Shown piece after piece: positions 1-9,093 of a DNA stretch of 9,093 nucleotides. The DNA comes from Agromyces sp. GTDB lineage: Bacteria; Actinomycetota; Actinomycetes; Actinomycetales; Microbacteriaceae. The stretch is taken from positions 1 to 9,093 of the forward strand of contig JAPSJU010000072.1 of NCBI GenBank assembly GCA_031178025.1, read 5' to 3'. The position numbers and the translations under genes are program-made. The stretch's first letter is position 1. Every line of letters begins with the position of its first letter. The notes beneath the pieces are model-generated. The model was not told the DNA's origin. It saw only the letters and a list, made by a program, of their open reading frames with translations, and did not search any database.

Positions 1-446
1 GTGAGGCCCGCCTCGATCACGCCCGGAGCGGCGCCGGGGATCGGCGGCAGCTCGGCGGGGAGCGGCCCCGGGTCGGCCTCCGCCGCGAGCCAGGATCGCT
101 CGACGCGCACGTATCGGCTCGGCACGGCCAGGCGCAGGATGTCGCTCGCGTTGCCCGCGGCGCGATCGGCGGCAGCGCGCGCCAGCCGCCACACCTCGGG
201 CATGAGGAGGGGCACCTCCGACACGATGTCCTCGACCTCGCTCAACGTTCCGCGATACTCGCTCGCGTTCGCGAGTTCGACGAGCCAGCCCGTGGCGATG
301 CGGCCGCCCGTTCGGAGCGGCACGCGAACCCGCACGCCGGGACGCGCGAGCTCGCGGAGCCGTTCGGGGACCGCGTAGTCGAAGAGCTGGTCGAGCTGGG
401 GAAGCGGTGAATCGACGAGCACCCTGGCGACGGAGCCGCCGGGCAT
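1..446 (-). CDS. priA: Primosomal protein N' PriA, N-terminal 148 residues (cut by left edge)
   Basis: PriA restarts replication at stalled or collapsed forks by binding fork DNA and reloading the replisome. The visible part is the N-terminal 3' DNA-binding domain. It begins MPGGSVARVLVDSPLPQLDQ, continues with LFDYAVPERL (about 21-30), and has the basic strand GVRVRVPLRTGGR (37-49) followed by ATGWLVEL (51-58), a pattern I recognise from actinobacterial PriA. A Pro-rich stretch (about 126-142) follows before the edge. The helicase motifs and zinc-binding cysteines lie outside the window, so it cannot be told whether this copy keeps an active helicase; actinobacterial copies often look degenerate there (recollection). 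The ATG at 446-444 starts one base after the metK stop, which suggests translational coupling. There is no strong Shine-Dalgarno. Identity is sure; the exact start is fairly sure. Confidence 0.9.
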   Translation of the reverse strand, partial: MPGGSVARVLVDSPLPQLDQLFDYAVPERLRELARPGVRVRVPLRTGGRIATGWLVELANASEYRGTLSEVEDIVSEVPLLMPEVWRLARAAADRAAGNASDILRLAVPSRYVRVERSWLAAEADPGPLPAELPPIPGAAPGVIEAGL

Positions 447-447
447 C

Positions 448-1641
448 TCAGAGACCGGCGGCCGCGCGAAGATCGTCGACGCGATCGAGTCGCTCCCACG
501 TGAAGTCGGGCAGCTCCCGGCCGAAGTGCCCGTAGCTGGCCGTCTGGGCGTAGATCGGCCGCAGGAGGTCGAGATCACGGATGATCGCCGCGGGACGGAG
601 GTCGAAGACCTCGCGGATCGACTCGATGATGCGTTCCTCGGGCACGTGCGCGGTGCCGAAGGCCTCGACGTAGAGGCCGACCGGAGCGGCCTTGCCGATG
701 GCGTACGCCACCTGCAGTTCGAGCCGGTCGGCGAGTCCCGCTGCGACGGCGTTCTTCGCGACCCAGCGCATCGCGTACGCGGCAGAGCGATCGACCTTCG
801 AGGGGTCCTTGCCGCTGAAGGCACCGCCACCGTGGCGGCTCGCTCCGCCGTAGGTGTCGATGATGATCTTGCGGCCGGTGAGGCCGGCATCGCCCTGCGG
901 CCCGCCGATCTCGAAGCGACCGGTGGGATTGATGAGCACCGCCAGTTCGTCGCGCGAGAGCGCCACGGTGTCGAGCACGGGCCGGATCACGACCTCCTCG
1001 ACCTCGGCACGGAGCTGCTCGGTCGACACGGACGGCGAATGCTGCGTCGAGAGCACGACGGTCTCGATCGTGCGAGGGACCTGCCCCTCGTAGCCGATGG
1101 TGACCTGGGTCTTGCCGTCGGGCCGCAGGTAGTCGAGCTCCCCCTGCTTGCGCACCGCGGCGAGGCGTTCCGCCAGGCGATGCGCGAGCCAGATCGGCAC
1201 GGGCATGAGCTCGGGCGTCTCGCGCGTCGCGTAGCCGAACATGATGCCCTGGTCGCCGGCGCCCTGGCGATCGAGCTCATCGTCGCTCGCGCGCTCGCGC
1301 GTCTCGAAGGCGTTGTCGACGCCCTGGGCGATGTCCGGCGACTGGCCGCCGATCGAGACGGAGACCCCGCACGAGCGGCCGTCGAACCAGACGTCCGAGG
1401 AGTTGTACCCGATCGAGGTGACGCGCTCGCGCACGATCGCCGGGATCTCGACGTACCCGGAGGTCGTCACCTCGCCGGCCACGTGCACCAGGCCGGTCGT
1501 CACGAGCGTCTCGACCGCGACCCTGCTGTGCGGGTCGACGGCGAGCAGCGCGTCGAGGATGGAGTCGGAGATCTGGTCGCAGATCTTGTCGGGATGTCCC
1601 TCGGTCACCGACTCGGAGGTGAACAGGCGGAGTGCGCTCAT
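448..1641 (-). CDS. metK: S-adenosylmethionine synthetase (methionine adenosyltransferase)
   Basis: This cytosolic enzyme makes S-adenosylmethionine from methionine and ATP, releasing phosphate and pyrophosphate. At 397 residues it has the usual bacterial MetK length. Visible signatures are the N-terminal ATP/metal motif GHPDKICDQ (15-23, with His16 and Asp18), the loop GGQSPDIAQGVD (98-109), the family signature GAGDQGIMFGYA (127-138), DAGLTGRKII (251-260) and the glycine-rich phosphate loop GGGAFSGKDPSKVDRS (271-286). All expected nucleotide-, metal- and phosphate-binding residues appear intact. The ATG overlaps the coaBC stop in an ATGA arrangement (4-base overlap). A purine-rich GAAGGAAG lies farther upstream than ideal, so coupling to coaBC translation probably matters. 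priA follows after one base. I see no SAM riboswitch, and there is no leader to hold one because the gene is internal to the operon. Confidence 0.98.
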   Translation of the reverse strand: MSALRLFTSESVTEGHPDKICDQISDSILDALLAVDPHSRVAVETLVTTGLVHVAGEVTTSGYVEIPAIVRERVTSIGYNSSDVWFDGRSCGVSVSIGGQSPDIAQGVDNAFETRERASDDELDRQGAGDQGIMFGYATRETPELMPVPIWLAHRLAERLAAVRKQGELDYLRPDGKTQVTIGYEGQVPRTIETVVLSTQHSPSVSTEQLRAEVEEVVIRPVLDTVALSRDELAVLINPTGRFEIGGPQGDAGLTGRKIIIDTYGGASRHGGGAFSGKDPSKVDRSAAYAMRWVAKNAVAAGLADRLELQVAYAIGKAAPVGLYVEAFGTAHVPEERIIESIREVFDLRPAAIIRDLDLLRPIYAQTASYGHFGRELPDFTWERLDRVDDLRAAAGL

Positions 1642-2891
1642 GTGGTCGGCTCGTCTTCCTTCGTTGGCGGGTCGTGCCGCGCGGTCGTCAGCTCAGAGAC
1701 AACCACGTCGAGGATGCCCTCCGCCACCGACATCTTGGAACCCTGCACGCGTGCGGCGACGTCGCCCGAGCGCCCGATGACCACGACGTCGTTCACGTCG
1801 GCCGCGAAGCCCTCGTTCCACCCCACGCGGTTCACGACGAGGAGGTCGGCGGCCTTGGCCTCGCGCTTGGCGCGTCCGAGCCCGAGCAGTCGTTCGTCGT
1901 CGGGTTCGGTCTCGGCGGCGAAGCCGACGAGCAGGGTGCCGTCGTGGGGCGCGTGGCCGAGGCCCGCGAGGATGTCCGGGTTCCGGACGAGCTCGAGGGT
2001 CAGCCCCGCCTCGCTCGCGTCCTTCTTGATCTTGGTGTGGCTGACGTCGGCCGGGCGATAGTCGGCGACCGCGGCGGCCATCACGACGACGTCGGCGCCG
2101 CGAGCGGCCGCCGTCACCGCCTCCTGCAACTCGAGTGCCGTCGACACCCGGATCAGGTCGCAGCCGTTCGGCTCCCCCACCTCGAGATTCGCGGCGATGA
2201 GGGTCACGTCGGCGCCGCGCGCGCCGGCGGCCTCGGCGATGGCGACGCCCTGCTTGCCGCTCGAACGGTTGCCGAGGAAGCGGACGGGGTCGAGCGGCTC
2301 CCGGGTGCCACCGGCCGTCACGACGACGCGGCGCCCGGCGAGGTCGCGCGGCGCGGATGCCTCGATGCGCGCGAGTGCGGCCGCGACGATCGCCTCGGGC
2401 TCCTCCATGCGGCCGGGGCCGCTGTCGGCGCCGGTCAGCTGGCCGACGGCGGGGCCGACGATCGTCACGCCACGCCGCCGGAGGGTCGCGATGTTCGCGC
2501 GCGTGGCCGGATTGCGCCACATCTCGGTGTGCATCGCCGGGGCGATGACCAGGGGCGCCTCGCTCGCGAGCACCGTGTTGCCCAGCAGGTCGTCGGCCAG
2601 CCCGGTCGCGAGCTTCGCGATCGAGTTGGCGGTCGCCGGCGCGATGACGATGAGATCGGCCGCCTGCCCGATGGCGACGTGCCGCACCTCGGCGACGCCC
2701 TCGTGCAACTCGGTGTGCACCGGGTTGCGCGAGATCGCCTCGAGGGTGGGCCGGCCGACGAACCGCAGCGCACCCTCGGTGGGCACGACGTGCACGTCAT
2801 GGCCGGCGAGCACGAACGCGCGGATGACGCCCACGGCCTTGTACGCCGCGATGCCACCGGTGATGCCGACGACGATGTTGAGCGGCGCCAT
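1638..2891 (-). CDS. coaBC: Bifunctional phosphopantothenoylcysteine decarboxylase / phosphopantothenate-cysteine ligase
   Basis: CoaBC carries out two successive steps of coenzyme A synthesis: ligation of 4'-phosphopantothenate to cysteine (CTP-dependent in bacteria) and FMN-dependent decarboxylation to 4'-phosphopantetheine. The 417-residue product has the standard order. The N-terminal CoaC flavoprotein (about 1-180) shows GITGGIAAYK (9-18), the catalytic-type His71 in RHVAIGQAAD, the stretch APATANSIAKLATGLADDLL (84-103) and PAMHTEMW (118-125). The C-terminal CoaB domain (about 186-400) shows VVTAGGTREPLDPVRFLGNR (190-209) running into SSGKQG, then AAAVADYRP (272-280), KIKK (287-290) and ADLLVVNRVG (348-357). 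Two CoaC residues differ from E. coli Dfp: His121 where Asn is expected, and Thr153 where the active-site Cys is expected. ATG 2891-2889 lies 11 bases after rpoZ and lacks a clear Shine-Dalgarno. The 3' end overlaps metK by 4 bases. Confidence 0.97.
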   Translation of the reverse strand: MAPLNIVVGITGGIAAYKAVGVIRAFVLAGHDVHVVPTEGALRFVGRPTLEAISRNPVHTELHEGVAEVRHVAIGQAADLIVIAPATANSIAKLATGLADDLLGNTVLASEAPLVIAPAMHTEMWRNPATRANIATLRRRGVTIVGPAVGQLTGADSGPGRMEEPEAIVAAALARIEASAPRDLAGRRVVVTAGGTREPLDPVRFLGNRSSGKQGVAIAEAAGARGADVTLIAANLEVGEPNGCDLIRVSTALELQEAVTAAARGADVVVMAAAVADYRPADVSHTKIKKDASEAGLTLELVRNPDILAGLGHAPHDGTLLVGFAAETEPDDERLLGLGRAKREAKAADLLVVNRVGWNEGFAADVNDVVVIGRSGDVAARVQGSKMSVAEGILDVVVSELTTARHDPPTKEDEPTT

Positions 2892-2902
2892 CCGTCGCGC
2901 GC

Positions 2903-3160
2903 TCAGTCGGCGATGGGTCGGAGCCGGAGCTTGTCCTCGTTGATCTCGTGGAGCGCCACCGACAGCGGCTTGTCGTCGATCGACGAGTCGACGAGCGGCC
3001 CGACGTTGTCGAAGAGGCTGCCCTCGTGCAGGTCGGCGTAGTAGTCGTTGATCTGGCGTGCACGCTTGGAGGCGAAGATCACGAGCTGGTACTTCGAGTC
3101 GACCTTCGAGAGCAGGTCGTCGATGGGCGGGTCGATGATGCCGGACAGCTTCTCAGCCAT
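2903..3160 (-). CDS. rpoZ: DNA-directed RNA polymerase omega subunit
   Basis: Omega is the small RNA polymerase subunit that helps fold and hold the beta' subunit during assembly. The 85-residue product opens MAEKLSGIIDPPIDDLLSKV and carries the omega signature in SKYQLVIFASKRARQIND (22-39), including the conserved basic run KRARQIN. KPLSVALHEINEDKL (64-78) is also typical of actinobacterial omega. The usual range in this phylum is about 80-110 residues, so the gene is complete. The ATG at 3160-3158 has a well-spaced AAGGAG upstream, the clearest ribosome binding site in the window, and it is the only gene here separated from its upstream neighbour by a real gap (63 bases). The next gene, coaBC, follows after 11 bases. 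The position between gmk and coaBC is the conserved actinobacterial arrangement. Confidence 0.97.
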   Translation of the reverse strand: MAEKLSGIIDPPIDDLLSKVDSKYQLVIFASKRARQINDYYADLHEGSLFDNVGPLVDSSIDDKPLSVALHEINEDKLRLRPIAD

Positions 3161-3223
3161 GGACAGACTCCTTAGATCGGGAACAGACGCACGCTCGTGC
3201 GCGAAACTCGTGGCGCGGGCAGC
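3161..3223 (-). other. gmk-rpoZ intergenic gap with a short hairpin
   Basis: This is the only intergenic gap in the window longer than 11 bases. On the transcribed strand it contains the inverted repeat CGCAC-GAGC-GTGCG (plus-strand 3188-3201), which can form a five-base-pair stem and four-base loop, extendable by one G-U pair. No run of U follows, so it does not look like a standard intrinsic terminator. It could be a processing site, a stabilising stem or chance in GC-rich DNA. I could not make out a convincing -35/-10 promoter pair. The rpoZ ribosome binding site lies at its downstream end. Confidence 0.4.
3168..3173 (-). promoter_or_regulatory. Ribosome binding site of rpoZ
   Basis: The transcribed strand reads AAGGAG seven bases before the rpoZ ATG. 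It is a near-perfect Shine-Dalgarno sequence at ideal spacing and fixes the rpoZ start. It suggests that rpoZ is translated independently rather than by coupling to gmk. Confidence 0.8.
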
Positions 3224-4144
3224 TCAACGCCGACCCTTGCGAGGCCGCATCAAGTCTACGACCTTTTGCGCGGCCTCGCCGACGTCGTGGTTCACCACCT
3301 GGTGGTCGAACTCGTCGGCGGCGGCCAGCTCGACCCTCGCGGTCTCGAGTCGGCGCTGCTGCTCGGCGGGGCTCTCGGTACCCCTGCCGACGAGGCGTCG
3401 CACGAGTTCCTCCCAGCTCGGAGGCTGCAGGAACACGAGCGTGGCCTCGGGCATGGCGCGCCGCACGGCCCGCGCGCCCTGGATGTCGATCTCGAGCAGC
3501 ACGCTGTCGCCCGCGGCGATGGCGGTCTCCACGGGCGTCCGGGGCGTGCCGTACCGGTGAGCGTTGTGCACCGTGGCCCACTCGAGCAGTTCGCCCTGCG
3601 CGATCATGCGATCGAACTCCTCGTCGTCGACGAAGTAGTAGTGCTCGCCCTCGACCTCGCCGGGTCTCGGCGCGCGGGTGGTCGCCGACACCGACAGCCG
3701 CACCTCGGGGTGGTGGCGACGGATGTACGAGGCGACCGTGCCCTTGCCCACCGCGGTGGGTCCCGCCAGCACGACGAGGCGCTCACCGGTTCCACCGTGA
3801 TCGGCGACCCAGTCGGCGACGAACTCCCGGAGGCGCCTGCGCTGGATGCGGCCGAGTCCGCCGAGGCGCTTCGCGGGCGAGATGCCGAGCTCCTGCATGA
3901 TCCTGGCGCTCTTGGTCGCGCCGATCGCGGGGATCGAGATGAGGAACTCGGTGACGCGGAGCCGCCCCTCGACGCCCTCCGGCGCCTCGTACGCCGCTCG
4001 CAGCACGTCGAGGGGGCTGCGGGTGCCGCGTGCGACGTCGGCCTTGACCGCCGCTCGGGCGCGTCGTGCCGCGACGGCGGCACGGGATGCCGCCACGCGA
4101 TCCACCTCGGGGGGCGTGGTCGCCGGTGTCGCCGCGTCAGCCAA
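3224..4144 (-). CDS. gmk: Fused mIHF-type nucleoid protein domain and guanylate kinase
   Basis: One 306-residue reading frame joins two proteins that are separate neighbouring genes in mycobacteria. Residues about 14-112 match the actinobacterial integration host factor: a basic Ala/Arg helix AAVAARRARAAVKADVARG (22-40), then FLISIPAIGATKSARIMQEL (67-86) running into GISPAKRLGGLG (87-98), the helix-two-turn-helix DNA-binding unit. Residues about 121-306 are guanylate kinase, which converts GMP and ATP to GDP and ADP. This part has the Walker A loop GPTAVGKGT (128-136), the GMP-binding SVSATTRAPRPGE (151-163), EWATVHNAHRYGTP (188-201), LLEIDIQGA (216-224) and the lid segment RLVGRGTESPAEQQRRLETA (250-269). 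Both halves look intact, with a short linker around 113-120. The chosen start is TTG at 4144-4142, overlapping pyrF by 8 bases, with GGAG six bases upstream. GTG at 4096-4094 (Val17), preceded by GAGGTGG, is a possible alternative. Confidence 0.93.
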   Translation of the reverse strand: MADAATPATTPPEVDRVAASRAAVAARRARAAVKADVARGTRSPLDVLRAAYEAPEGVEGRLRVTEFLISIPAIGATKSARIMQELGISPAKRLGGLGRIQRRRLREFVADWVADHGGTGERLVVLAGPTAVGKGTVASYIRRHHPEVRLSVSATTRAPRPGEVEGEHYYFVDDEEFDRMIAQGELLEWATVHNAHRYGTPRTPVETAIAAGDSVLLEIDIQGARAVRRAMPEATLVFLQPPSWEELVRRLVGRGTESPAEQQRRLETARVELAAADEFDHQVVNHDVGEAAQKVVDLMRPRKGRR

Positions 4145-5011
4145 TCACCGCTCCGTACTCGTCGGCGCGACGCGCGATCGCGTCGGCGATGCCGTCGGGG
4201 CCCGCGGCGAGGATGGAGCGCGACTCGCTCGCGATGACCCCGCCCGTGTACGAACCGAAGCGCGCGCGCAGCTCCCGCGGCTCGGCACCCTGGTGCCCGA
4301 ATCCCGGCGCGAGCACCGGGAGACCGGGGCGCGGCGGCTCCGACTCGACGTCGATGCCGGCGAGGGCCAGCTCGGTCGTCGCGCCGAGCACGACGCCGAT
4401 CGAGCCGAGCGCTCGCTCCCCGGCATCCGCACGGCCCTGGTTCCAGCCGGTGACGCCGAGCAGGATCGCCTGCGCGACCGTCGCGCCGGCGCGACTCGAT
4501 TGCTGGAGCACGGCGCGCTGGATGGCGGCGGCCTCGGGGTTCGAGGTCGCGGCGAGCACGAAGAGGCCCTTGCCGACGGCCTCGGCGGCCACCATGACCT
4601 GCTCGATCGAGCCGAGCCCCTGATAGGCGCTGATCGTCATGGCGTCCGCCTCGAGGCTCGAGCCCGGCCGGAGCCAGGCATCGCCGTACGCGGCGACGCT
4701 GGAGCCGATGTCGCCGCGCTTGGCGTCGGCGATCACGATGAGCCCGGCGGCTCGCGCCTCCGAGATGAGGCGCTCGAGCGCGGCGTACCCTGCGGCGCCG
4801 TGCCGCTCGAAGAACGCGACCTGCGGCTTGACGATGCCGACGCGGTCCGCCGCGGCCTCGATGACCCGGAGTCCGAACTCGCGGGCGCCCTCGGCGGAGT
4901 CGGGCTGGCCCCACTCCGCGAGGAGGGACGAGTGCGGGTCGATGCCGACGCAGAGCCGGCCTCGGGCCGCGAAGACCGCCTGGAGCCGGTCACCGAACGG
5001 AACGGGTGCGC

Positions 5012-5015
<4 letters not shown>
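4137..5015 (-). CDS. pyrF: Orotidine 5'-phosphate decarboxylase (long, type 2 form)
   Basis: PyrF performs the last step of UMP synthesis, decarboxylating orotidine 5'-phosphate in the cytosol. The 292-residue product belongs to the longer type 2 family seen in actinobacteria, not the roughly 230-residue E. coli type. Key sites are LCVGIDPH (21-28, with Asp26), VKPQVAFFE (62-70, with Lys63), the catalytic signature ADAKRGDIG (96-104, with Asp97, Lys99 and Asp102), the phosphate-binding LAPGFGHQGA (235-244), and SYTGGVIASESRSIL (255-269), where Arg266 is the likely phosphate contact. The start is GTG at 5015-5013, which overlaps the carB stop as GTGA. A strong GGGAGG lies ten bases upstream, within the last carB codons. 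The 3' end overlaps the TTG start of the mIHF-gmk gene by 8 bases. All catalytic residues are present. Confidence 0.97.
4151..4154 (-). promoter_or_regulatory. Ribosome binding site deciding the TTG start of the mIHF-gmk fusion
   Basis: The transcribed strand reads GGAG six bases before the TTG at 4144-4142, inside the last codons of pyrF. The spacing is good and supports the unusual TTG start, which keeps the whole mIHF helix region. No ATG start is available near the beginning of this reading frame. Confidence 0.55.
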
Positions 5016-8301
<3,286 letters not shown>

Positions 8302-8302
<1 letters not shown>

Positions 8303-9093
8303 CAGACGTGGTTCTCCTTGCTCGCGACGACCATCTCGCGGAACCGGTCGAAGAGGTAGTTCGCGTCGTGCGGGCCTGCCGCCGACTCGGGGTGGTACTG
8401 CACTGAGAACGCCGGGATGTCGAGGCAGTTGAGCCCCTCCACGACGTTGTCGTTGAGGTCGTAGTGGCTCACTTCCACACGACCGAAGCCCTCGCTCGAT
8501 TCGCTCACGCGGTCGATGGGCGCATCGACGGCGAAGCCGTGGTTGTGCGAGGTGATCTCGACGCGACCGGTGGACTTGTCGAGCACGGGCTGGTTGATGC
8601 CCCGGTGACCGAACGGCAGCTTGTACGTGCCGAAGCCGAGTGCGCGGCCGAGGAGCTGGTTGCCGAAGCAGATGCCGAAGTAGGGCAGTCCCTCGCGCAG
8701 CGTCGTGCGGAGCAGGTCGACATGGCGGTCGGATGCCCCGGGGTCGCCGGGTCCGTTCGAGAAGAACAGGGCGTCCGGGGCCAGGGCGAGCACCTCCTCG
8801 GCGGTGATCGACTGCGGCACGACGTGCACGTCGAAGCCGCGCTCCGCGAGGTACCGGAGCGTCGACGTCTTCACGCCGAGGTCGAGCACGGCGACGGAGC
8901 CGATGCGGTCGCCCTCGGCGGGCAGCGTGTACGCCTCGGCCGTGGAGACCGTGCCCGAGAGGTTCAGTCCGCGCATCTCGACGGCGCCCTGCACGAGCTC
9001 GAGCTGCTCGCCCGGGGTGAGGAGCGCGTCGTCGCCTGAGAAGATCCCCGCCCGCATGGCGCCGGCGGAGCGGAGGTGGCGGGTGAGCGCTCG
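8302..9093 (-). CDS. carA: Carbamoyl phosphate synthase small (glutaminase) subunit, C-terminal 263 residues (cut by right edge)
   Basis: CarA hydrolyses glutamine and passes ammonia to CarB. The reading frame is open to the right edge and continues the family pattern there: the first visible residues, RALTRHLRSAGAMRAGIFS, are typical internal CarA sequence, so the ATG at 9057 is not the start. Roughly the first 120 residues are missing, judged from the usual length near 380. The class I glutamine amidotransferase domain is complete. It has LFFSNGPGDP, then the nucleophile Cys in PYFGICFGNQLLGRALG (Cys codon at 8670-8668), the substrate-side SHNHGFAVD, and the catalytic His and Glu in VQYHPESAAGPHD (His codon 8394-8392, Glu codon 8388-8386). 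GICFGNQ differs slightly from the enterobacterial GICLGHQ but is normal for actinobacteria as I recall it. The stop shares a base with carB. Confidence 0.97.
8314..8319 (-). promoter_or_regulatory. Ribosome binding site of carB
   Basis: The transcribed strand reads AAGGAG about 11 bases before the carB ATG, within the last codons of carA. Together with the TGATG stop-start overlap it fixes the carB start and suggests that the two synthetase subunits are made in step. Confidence 0.65.

Noticed and set aside
242..499. Minus-strand 85-codon frame covering the metK/priA junction
   Set aside because: It is out of frame with both metK and priA. Its Arg/Ser-rich product is a shadow, while the priA frame gives a clear PriA N-terminus.
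526..3041. Long plus-strand open frames antisense to metK, coaBC and rpoZ (526-2061 and 1632-3041)
   Set aside because: They have the same antisense-shadow composition, lack motifs, and lie opposite three clearly identified conserved genes.
3188..3201. Intrinsic terminator between gmk and rpoZ
   Set aside because: The stem is only five base pairs plus a wobble, and it is followed by mixed sequence rather than a U run.
3174..3223. Sigma-70 type promoter for rpoZ, suggested by TTGAGC at the end of gmk
   Set aside because: No acceptable -10 element is found about 17 bases downstream; the sequence there is GC-rich.
3224..3774. Internal GTG (codon 124 of the mIHF-gmk frame) with a GGTGAG upstream, possibly giving a separate guanylate kinase
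   Set aside because: Starting there would remove part of the first beta strand just before the Walker A loop, and the upstream purine run is a poor Shine-Dalgarno. The fused reading is simpler, although an internal start cannot be excluded from sequence alone.

Overview
The window is GC-rich chromosomal DNA from an actinobacterium. Gene order and protein sequences fit the family Microbacteriaceae best (an Agromyces- or Microbacterium-like organism). That placement is inferred from protein style and an mIHF-guanylate kinase fusion, not from a search. Every real gene lies on the minus strand, so transcription runs from the right edge to the left edge.

In transcription order the window holds: the 3' two thirds of carA (right edge to 8302), carB (8302-5012), pyrF (5015-4137), a fused mIHF/guanylate kinase gene (4144-3224), rpoZ (3160-2903), coaBC (2891-1638), metK (1641-448), and the first 148 codons of priA (446 to the left edge). 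This is the conserved actinobacterial run of pyrimidine synthesis genes followed by mihF, gmk, rpoZ, coaBC, metK and priA. Most junctions are overlaps of 1 to 8 bases or gaps of 1 to 11 bases. The only real intergenic gap is 63 bases, between gmk and rpoZ. No stretch longer than 300 bases lacks a gene.

The genes combine into a growth-linked core set. CarA and CarB make carbamoyl phosphate, PyrF makes UMP, and guanylate kinase makes GDP. The omega subunit (rpoZ) assembles RNA polymerase, CoaBC makes 4'-phosphopantetheine for coenzyme A, MetK makes S-adenosylmethionine, and PriA restarts stalled replication forks.

The most noteworthy feature is the fusion of an actinobacterial integration host factor (mIHF-type, H2TH DNA-binding) domain to the N-terminus of guanylate kinase, read from a TTG start coupled to the end of pyrF. 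I found no mobile element, CRISPR array, RNA gene, phage gene or convincing new system. Apart from the fusion, this is an ordinary housekeeping operon. The long plus-strand open frames are antisense shadows produced by high-GC codon usage.
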